Origin: an uncultured Lachnospiraceae bacterium
GTDB lineage: Bacteria > Bacillota > Clostridia > Lachnospirales > Lachnospiraceae
NCBI GenBank assembly: GCA_945836565.1
Contig: CAMALN010000021.1
Coordinates: 1-12,438 of the forward strand
Direction of reading: 5' to 3'
DNA length: 12,438 nucleotides
The stretch's first letter is position 1; the number at the start of each line of letters is the position of its first letter. Positions 8,101-12,438 of the stretch are shown here, in pieces. Below the pieces are notes generated by a model. That model was not told the DNA's origin. It worked only from the letters and a program-made list of their open reading frames with translations, and ran no database searches. Position numbers and translations under genes: made by a program.

Positions 8101-8300
8101 TCCATGTACACCTTATCGGCTATACTCTGGTCCGTCATAATTGTTGCCGGGTTTGAGTTGCAGAGTATAACCTCATAACCCTCCTCGCGAAGTGCAAGAC
8201 AGGCCTGCGTTCCTGCATAATCAAACTCTGCTGCCTGACCTATTACAATAGGTCCTGAGCCTATAACTAAAACCTTATGAATATCCGTACGCTTAGGCAT
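5124..8300 (-). CDS. carB: carbamoyl-phosphate synthase large subunit
   Basis: Joins bicarbonate, ammonia from the CarA glutaminase and two ATP into carbamoyl phosphate, the precursor of pyrimidines and arginine. It has 1058 residues, close to the usual 1060-1075. Two homologous ATP-grasp halves are visible. The first opens with [19 protein letters not shown] and makes carboxyphosphate. The second opens with [20 protein letters not shown] and phosphorylates carbamate. Both contain the metal-site signature FNIQF/NVQFALD followed by IEVNPR. The last ~125 residues form the MGS-like allosteric domain, which in other species binds UMP, IMP or ornithine. The ATG at 8300 overlaps the carA stop codon by 8 bases (ATGCCTAA), and AGGAGG lies 9 bases upstream inside carA, so translational coupling is likely. 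The last gene of the purF-carA-carB group; no truncation or frameshift is seen. Confidence 0.97.
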   Translation of the reverse strand: MPKRTDIHKVLVIGSGPIVIGQAAEFDYAGTQACLALREEGYEVILCNSNPATIMTDQSIADKVYMEPLTLEFIAKIIRMERPDAILPGIGGQTGLNLAMQLDKKGVLHECGVELLGTDINSINRAEDRELFKELCLELGEPVLPSLIAEDMEAGINAAHEIGFPVVVRPAFTLGGTGGGFAGNDEELHDILKNAFVLSPVHQVLIEKSVKGYKEIEYEVMRDANDTAITICNMENLDPVGIHTGDSIVVCPSQTLTNKEYHMLRDSALKIIRALDIKGGCNVQFALDPNSFQYYLIEVNPRVSRSSALASKASGYPIARVSAKISVGLRLDEIELANTLASFEPALDYVVTKMPRFPFDKFNDANNTLGTQMKATGEVMSVGRTFEESLLKAIRSLEIGVFHLHSSKFDDVDTDALMRYIVDGTDDRIYAIAELIRRTVPVEDIASATGIDLFFLRKLINIIDMEKQLKANPDSKEVLFAAKRMGFSDREIGLLWGKTAHQIYDMRAEYGFFPVYKMIDTCASEFESYIPYFYSTYEQENESIISNRRKIIVLGSGPIRIGQGVEFDYSTVHAVKTIKEAGYEAIIINNNPETVSTDYTTSDKLYFEPLCVEDVMNIIQMEKPEGVIAILGGQTAINLAEPLREYGVTIIGTDCNAIEKAENRDAFEKLLLELNIPQPKGTAVTNIEDGVRAAAEIGYPVLVRPSFVLGGRAMQIVSKEEDMRHYLKTAVEVDVDKPVLVDRYIKGREVEVDAICDGRNVFVPGIMELVERTGVHSGDSISVYPPFSISDKVKGTILRYTKKLGLGIGIVGLFNIQFIVDDNDNVYIIEVNPRSSRTVPFLSKATGYSLADIATLVILGVSLKEQGILDIYPEERDRSYVKAPAFSFSKLKGMDAYLSPEMKSTGEAIGYDKTLHRAMYKALVASGIKLHNYGTVLVTLADEDKEEALPLIKRFYDMGFNIEGTIGSAEFLKEHGIKTRIRRKLSEGSDEILETLRAGYVSYMINTRAILSGVHYEDGVAIRRCAIENNVTMFTSLDTVKVLLDVLEERTISVAEIF

Positions 8301-9402
8301 TCTCCAGTACCTCCTTTACTTCCTTCATCATCGCAAGAAATCCGTCAAACAGATATGCACTGTCCTGCGGACCGGGCGCACTCTCCGGGTGATACTGCAC
8401 AGAGCTAACCTTGTCCTTTGTACATCTCACACCCTCGACGGTATTGTCAAGGAGATTAAGATGTGTAATCTCAAGCTCAGTATTCTCAACGCTGGCCGCG
8501 TCTACAGCATAGGAATGATTCTGCGAGGTAATCTCTATTTTATCTGTAAATAAGTTCTTCACAGGGTGATTTCCGCCTCTGTGTCCAAACTTAAGCTTAT
8601 AGGTCGATGCTCCGTATGCAAGTGAGATAATCTGATGTCCCAGACAGATACCGAATATCGGACACTGTCCTATAAGCTCCTTTACGGTAGCTATGGTTTC
8701 CGCAACATCAGTAGGGTCTCCGGGACCATTTGATATGAATACTCCGTCCGGCTTAAGCTCAAGTATATCCTCTGCCGAAGTATTCCAAGGCACAACTGTT
8801 ACATAGCAGTCCTTATCCCTTAACATACGAAGTATATTCTTCTTCATGCCGCAGTCTATCGCTACAACGTGATAGGCTGCGTCCTTGCTTCCGTAATTAT
8901 ATATCTTCTTAGTGCTGACACGAGCTACAGCGTCCTTAGGTGGCTCATATTCTGTCAGCATATCCACAGCCTGTGCCAATGACATATCACCTACGGTAAT
9001 AAGTGCTTTACAGCTTCCGTACTGTCTTATATGTCTTGCTATCCTTCTTGTATCCACATCTGATATTCCGACTATATCATATTTACGCATTACCTCATCT
9101 AATGTCATCGTACTTCTGAAATTTGAAGGCTCATCATTATAATCCCTGACTACAAAGCCGGAGATAGACGGAACCTCCGTCTCGTAATCCTCATCATTTA
9201 TTCCGTAATTTCCTATCAGAGGATAGGTCATAACTACAGCCTGGTCTGTATATGAAGGGTCTGACAATATCTCCTGATATCCAACCATCGATGTATTGAA
9301 TACCAGCTCGACTACTGCATCCCTCGTAGAGCCAAAGCTTTTTCCTACATATTCCTCACCATCTTCGAGAATTAGCCTGCATACTTTTTTTTCTATCATC
9401 AT
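8293..9402 (-). CDS. carA: carbamoyl-phosphate synthase small (glutaminase) subunit
   Basis: Hydrolyses glutamine and channels ammonia to CarB. It has 369 residues, with a CarA-specific N-terminal domain ([16 protein letters not shown] at 39-54) and a class I glutamine amidotransferase domain from about 175. The catalytic triad is visible: Cys253 in GICLGHQ, and His338 and Glu340 in [16 protein letters not shown] at 225-230 is the usual oxyanion-region loop. Two adjacent ATGs (9402 and 9399) follow AGAGG; the second is better spaced (7 rather than 4 bases), so the true start could be one codon later. It follows purF by 70 bases. That gap contains a probable promoter, so carAB can be expressed alone as well as by readthrough from purF. 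It uses the product of the neighbouring glutamine synthetase. Confidence 0.97.
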   Translation of the reverse strand: MMIEKKVCRLILEDGEEYVGKSFGSTRDAVVELVFNTSMVGYQEILSDPSYTDQAVVMTYPLIGNYGINDEDYETEVPSISGFVVRDYNDEPSNFRSTMTLDEVMRKYDIVGISDVDTRRIARHIRQYGSCKALITVGDMSLAQAVDMLTEYEPPKDAVARVSTKKIYNYGSKDAAYHVVAIDCGMKKNILRMLRDKDCYVTVVPWNTSAEDILELKPDGVFISNGPGDPTDVAETIATVKELIGQCPIFGICLGHQIISLAYGASTYKLKFGHRGGNHPVKNLFTDKIEITSQNHSYAVDAASVENTELEITHLNLLDNTVEGVRCTKDKVSSVQYHPESAPGPQDSAYLFDGFLAMMKEVKEVLENA

Positions 9403-9441
9403 CTAACCTCTTTCCTTCTACATATCCTTTTCCAAACCGAC

Positions 9442-9469
9442 ATTATACAACAAATATATAAAATGTAAA
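9442..9469 (-). promoter_or_regulatory. probable carAB promoter in the purF-carA gap
   Basis: The minus strand has TTTACA (9469-9464, five of six), a 16-bp spacer and a perfect TATAAT (9447-9442), starting 3 bases after the purF stop. The start site would be near 9435, giving a leader of about 33 nt with no hairpin of the kind seen before glnA, amt and purF. No PyrR-type attenuator is visible. Confidence 0.65.
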
Positions 9470-9472
9470 TAT

Positions 9473-10849
9473 CTATACGGGATAATTATTATCAAAGCAG
9501 GCTTTACATATCGGAAGCTTACCTGTCATGCAAGGGAAATCCGATATATCCATATATCCCAGAGAATCTGCGCCTATCATCTTGCATATTTCATCCACAC
9601 TCATATTATTCGCTATAAGCTGTGAATTATCCGGCACATCTGTTCCATAATAGCAAGGATACAAAAATGGTGGTGAGCTGATTCTGACGTGAACCTCCTT
9701 CGCACCGCAGTTTCTCATCATATGTATAAGATTTGCAATTGTTGTTCCTCTAACTATTGAATCATCTATAAGTACAACACGCTTGTCCTTAACCACACTC
9801 TCCAATACGTTGAGCTTCGCCCTTACCGCATTTGCACGTTCTGTCTGGGTAGGCTTGATAAAGGTTCTGCCCACGTAGCTGTTCTTGTGGAACGCAAGCT
9901 GAAACGGAATTCCCGATTCCTTTGAATATCCCACAGCCGCAACAAGTCCCGAATCCGGAACTCCGGTTACAACATCCGCATCCACCGGGTATCTCCTCGC
10001 CAATGCTCTTCCACCCTCTATACGGGCATCATATACATTTATACCGTCAAGCTTCGAATCAACCCTTGCAAAATAAATATATTCAAATATACAGTGTGCC
10101 CTGTTCTCGGACTCAATATGTCCCTCTGTCTTCAAGCCCTCCTGTGTAATCGAAAGTATCTCTCCCGGCTCAATATCACGTATGAATTCACCACCCACTG
10201 CATCTATGGCACAGCTTTCTGAGGTTACGATATAGCTGTCATCAAGCTTTCCAAGACAAAGCGGCTTTATACCGAGCGGGTCTCTCACAGCCACAAGCTT
10301 TCTCGGACTTAACACAAGCAGGGCATATCCGCCCTTTATGCTGTGCGCAGTCTTGTTTACAGCCTCCTCTATGGAGCCACAGCCAATTCTTTCCTTGGCA
10401 ATCTTATAAGCTACTGTCTCCGAATCCGAATTACCGTTGAATATGGCTCCCTCCTGCTGAAGCTCCAGTCTCAGCTTTTCAGCATTTGATATATTGCCAT
10501 TATGCGCAAGTGCAAGTGTACCCTTCAGATAATTAAGCACGATAGGCTGGGCATTCGCTATATTGCTTCCACCGGCAGTCGAATATCTGACATGACCTAT
10601 ACCGATATTCCCCCTAAGCTTTTCTATCGTCTCCTTACGAAAGACCTCGCTTACCAAGCCCATATCCTTGTGTGAGCATATATTTCCAATAGGACCATTG
10701 GTGTCGCACACAACTATTCCTGCGGATTCCTGACCTCTGTGCTGCAATGCCAAAAGTCCCTGATAAATGATCTCAGATACATTAAATGAGCCCGCATTCC
10801 ATATACCAAACACGCCACATTCTTCCTTTACGTCATCGATAAAAGACAT
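9473..10849 (-). CDS. purF: amidophosphoribosyltransferase (Fe-S type)
   Basis: Catalyses the first committed step of purine synthesis, PRPP plus glutamine to 5-phosphoribosylamine. Its 458 residues start with a 10-residue propeptide (MSFIDDVKEE) before the nucleophile Cys11 in CGVFGIW, so it should be self-processed as in Bacillus. The Ntn-hydrolase glutaminase domain fills the first ~230 residues (GHVRYST at 85-91, HNGNI at 116-120). The phosphoribosyltransferase domain carries the PRPP loop VVLIDDSIVRGTT at 358-370. Four cysteines match the 4Fe-4S ligands of the Bacillus enzyme: Cys253, Cys399, Cys448 and Cys451 (PICKAC). Such clusters make the enzyme oxygen-sensitive, which fits an anaerobe. 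AGGAGG lies 5 bases before ATG 10849. A perfect promoter and a switch-like terminator precede it. It heads a purF-carA-carB group of two glutamine amidotransferases and is not next to other pur genes. Confidence 0.97.
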   Translation of the reverse strand: MSFIDDVKEECGVFGIWNAGSFNVSEIIYQGLLALQHRGQESAGIVVCDTNGPIGNICSHKDMGLVSEVFRKETIEKLRGNIGIGHVRYSTAGGSNIANAQPIVLNYLKGTLALAHNGNISNAEKLRLELQQEGAIFNGNSDSETVAYKIAKERIGCGSIEEAVNKTAHSIKGGYALLVLSPRKLVAVRDPLGIKPLCLGKLDDSYIVTSESCAIDAVGGEFIRDIEPGEILSITQEGLKTEGHIESENRAHCIFEYIYFARVDSKLDGINVYDARIEGGRALARRYPVDADVVTGVPDSGLVAAVGYSKESGIPFQLAFHKNSYVGRTFIKPTQTERANAVRAKLNVLESVVKDKRVVLIDDSIVRGTTIANLIHMMRNCGAKEVHVRISSPPFLYPCYYGTDVPDNSQLIANNMSVDEICKMIGADSLGYMDISDFPCMTGKLPICKACFDNNYPV

Positions 10850-10882
10850 AGCTACCTCCTAAGTAAATGTTTAAAATATAAC

Positions 10883-10929
10883 AAAAAAGGCACTTCGAGC
10901 CTAAAACTCAAAGCGCCTTTGCTTTTTTC
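10883..10929 (-). promoter_or_regulatory. purF leader: terminator overlapping a hexaloop antiterminator (copy 3 of 3)
   Basis: Terminator form: AAAGGCGCTTTGAG (10920-10907) pairs with CTCGAAGTGCCTTT (10899-10886) over 14 bp with two G-U pairs and a 7-nt loop, then a run of six T (10888-10883). Alternative form: AAAGC (10925-10921) pairs with GCTTT (10914-10910) around hexaloop AAAGGC (10920-10915). The predicted mRNA begins at about 10929 with GAAAAAAGC, so the switch starts within a few bases of the 5' end. The same hairpin can terminate transcripts from the TPM gene, whose stop is at 10970. Confidence 0.72.
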
Positions 10930-10935
10930 GTGACA

Positions 10936-10964
10936 ATTATATTCCTAATATAAATAAATGTCAA
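10936..10964 (-). promoter_or_regulatory. consensus promoter of purF
   Basis: The minus strand has a perfect TTGACA (10964-10959), a 17-bp spacer and a perfect TATAAT (10941-10936), beginning 5 bases after the stop codon of the TPM gene. Such a strong promoter placed directly ahead of a terminator points to control after initiation rather than at initiation. Confidence 0.88.
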
Positions 10965-10969
10965 TCACT

Positions 10970-11767
10970 CTAAAATTTTCCTCCACCGCCGCCATGGGTT
11001 CTGCCGGATGACGATACATGCGTACTGCTGCCGGAGCCACTGCTCTCAGGCTTCTTTGTCCTGTCAACCTTCCTGTACAGGAAGAATTCTCTTCTGTCAG
11101 TCACATGCATACTGCCCTCTTTGGTATAGTAATCAGCTCTCTCCTGCTTTCTGACAGACTTAAGCTCCCCGAACAGACACAGAATTCTTATAATTGCTAT
11201 CAAAAGAGCAAGCAGTAATGAACCGCATATAGCCTTCAGCCATGGGAATGGTCCCTTTGGCAAGTCCTTCTTACTTCTTATAGGCTTTCCATCCTTAGCC
11301 GACTGTATGAAAGTATCTGCCAGGTCTGCGAATTCATCGAAGGCCTTAGCATACTTACCATCACCAAGCTCCGGAGTTATCTGATTGCCTATGTAATCGA
11401 TACCATAATCTGTAAATGCCTTGATACCATATCCACAGGTAGATATATACCAGTCCCTACCGGACATATTTATAAGAAGTAATACTCCATCATACTCACT
11501 TCCATAACCATATCCGTTATAATCATAGTAGTCATCGGCATAATCACGCACCGACGAGCTGCCTATGTCATCTACGGTTACTACAACAACATCTACCTGA
11601 TGCTTTTCACTTATCTTGTCAAGCTTCTCCGTAAGCTCCTTTTCCTCGGAGCTGCTAAGCAAATCCGCATCATCTACAACTCGTGGACTATCTCCTGCAG
11701 CAAATGCAGTTATGGAGAATGTGCAGATAAGCAAAGCCATTATAAGCCAAGAATATATCTTCTTCAT
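10970..11767 (-). CDS. TPM-domain protein, secreted and membrane-anchored
   Basis: A 265-residue protein with an N-terminal signal peptide (MKKIYSWLIMALLICTFSI, likely cleavage after AFA or AFAA near residue 23-24). A TPM domain (Pfam TPM_phosphatase) spans about residues 28-160: it opens with RVVDDADLLSSSEE and contains VDVVVVTVDDIG, DGVLLLINMSGRDWYIST and the GYGIKAF turn. A transmembrane helix lies at about 177-200. The cytoplasmic tail ends in the low-complexity stretch SSSGRTHGGGGGKF common in this family. The domain should therefore face outward. Homologues are found in photosystem II repair and in bacterial envelope contexts, and some show phosphatase activity; the role here is unknown. 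ATG 11767 has AGGAGG 7 bases upstream. The start lies 12 bases after the preceding gene's stop, so the two probably form an operon and may act together at the membrane. Confidence 0.88.
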   Translation of the reverse strand: MKKIYSWLIMALLICTFSITAFAAGDSPRVVDDADLLSSSEEKELTEKLDKISEKHQVDVVVVTVDDIGSSSVRDYADDYYDYNGYGYGSEYDGVLLLINMSGRDWYISTCGYGIKAFTDYGIDYIGNQITPELGDGKYAKAFDEFADLADTFIQSAKDGKPIRSKKDLPKGPFPWLKAICGSLLLALLIAIIRILCLFGELKSVRKQERADYYTKEGSMHVTDRREFFLYRKVDRTKKPESSGSGSSTHVSSSGRTHGGGGGKF

Positions 11768-11779
11768 ATCCGCACCTCC

Positions 11780-12438
11780 TTATATAAACATGAACAATAG
11801 TCTTGCTATTGCCGTAAATGCTACGCCAAGTATTCCTAAGGTCTTGAAGAAATACTTCACAGCCAGTGACTTGTCAGCCGGCAGGTTACCAACGAACTTT
11901 CCTGTCTGTCCGTTCATAGCAAAGGTGTATTTCTCACCATTCCAGCTTGTATTAAGTATCCATACAGGATACAGAGCATATCTGACCTTACCGTTTGAAA
12001 GCCTTATATTTGTAGTCTCCGGAATAACCGTACTGTATCCCTCTACAGTTCTCGCAAATGCTGCCTCTGTACTTTTCTTAACTCTATCATTAGCTCTTCC
12101 TATGCTCGCATCCGAATCCACATCGTATCTGTCTGCCAGATATCCGGCAAGATATGCACTCTGGAATGGAACTGCCTCCTGAAAATTAAACGGCTCTATG
12201 GATTCCATAAGGTCATCTGCCATCTTGCTTGAGCCATCAACAGGTATTGTATTGAAGCTGATATTACCGCCACGCATTACTGCATAGTAGCTGGTCTCCT
12301 TATACATATACTGACTGTCGCTCCAATGACGAACCTTTGTAGCCCTGTATCTGATCCTTGCGTTTGCATCCGCATCGAAGAGCCAGAAAGGAACATAGAC
12401 TCCCTTAACCTCATCTATATGATTCTGGTCCTTGAATA
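11780..12438 (-). CDS. C-terminal part of an unnamed membrane-anchored protein, cut by the window edge
   Basis: The frame is open from the right edge (first full codon near 12436) to the stop at 11780-11782, about 218 residues, with no ribosome-binding site at the internal Met at 12307. The visible part starts FKDQNHIDEVKGVYVPFWLFDADA, carries repeated aromatic beta-type stretches (YYAVMRGGNISF, VRYALYPVWILNTSW, KYTFAMNGQTGKFVGNLP), and ends with one hydrophobic helix (LGILGVAFTAIARLLFMFI). I recall similar proteins in Lachnospiraceae with N-terminal zinc ribbons, often labelled TFIIB-type zinc-ribbon protein or, misleadingly, PriA-like. The zinc ribbons would be outside this window, so that label is unproven. 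It is followed closely by the TPM gene. No function is claimed. Confidence 0.75.
   Translation of the reverse strand, partial: FKDQNHIDEVKGVYVPFWLFDADANARIRYRATKVRHWSDSQYMYKETSYYAVMRGGNISFNTIPVDGSSKMADDLMESIEPFNFQEAVPFQSAYLAGYLADRYDVDSDASIGRANDRVKKSTEAAFARTVEGYSTVIPETTNIRLSNGKVRYALYPVWILNTSWNGEKYTFAMNGQTGKFVGNLPADKSLAVKYFFKTLGILGVAFTAIARLLFMFI

Noticed and set aside
10850..10969. Purine or PreQ1 riboswitch before purF
   Set aside because: The gap holds only a promoter and one hairpin. There is no three-way junction and no conserved purine-riboswitch loops.
11616..12182. 188-codon plus-strand open frame opposite the TPM and upstream genes
   Set aside because: It spans two convincing minus-strand genes and their junction, and resembles no protein I know.

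Overview
The window looks like chromosomal DNA of an anaerobic member of the Clostridia, most likely Lachnospiraceae. The evidence is a type III glutamine synthetase of about 700 residues, an ammonium channel fused to a P-II domain, an Fe-S type PurF with a Bacillus-style propeptide, and a TPM-domain gene next to a Lachnospiraceae-type membrane-anchored protein. This placement is inferred from gene content only. Every confident gene lies on the minus strand, so transcription runs from the right edge to the left.

Layout in the direction of transcription: (1) 12438-10970 holds the C-terminal part of an unnamed membrane protein and a secreted, membrane-anchored TPM-domain protein, 12 bases apart. 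(2) 10964-5124 holds purF, carA and carB: glutamine-dependent entry into purine synthesis and carbamoyl phosphate for pyrimidines and arginine. A consensus promoter precedes purF, a second probable promoter precedes carA, and carA and carB overlap by 8 bases. (3) 5114-948 holds a type III glutamine synthetase and an Amt-PII fusion: ammonium uptake, its sensing, and conversion to glutamine, which feeds PurF and CarA. (4) 920-286 is a compact type III toxin-antitoxin locus of the ToxIN/AbiQ kind: promoter, two 38-nt antitoxin RNA repeats, attenuating terminator, and toxN. This part is visibly more AT-rich than the rest and looks like a mobile defence cassette. (5) 1-174 may be the tail of a plus-strand gene, separated from toxN by a bidirectional terminator.

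Two things stand out. The first is the complete ToxIN-like locus; the compensatory base change between its two repeats supports a folded antitoxin RNA. The second is a leader element found three times, in front of amt, glnA and purF. An intrinsic terminator whose 5' arm starts AAAGGCGC overlaps an alternative 5-bp hairpin that displays the same hexaloop, AAAGGC. The flanks of that alternative hairpin are complementary in all three copies and covary (UACGC/GCGUA against AAAGC/GCUUU). In the glnA and purF copies a near-consensus or consensus promoter lies just upstream, so the terminator is predicted to be at the very start of their mRNAs. This looks like a shared antitermination switch for nitrogen and glutamine genes. 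The loop has the A1/G4 pattern described for ANTAR-protein hairpins, but only one hairpin is visible here rather than two.
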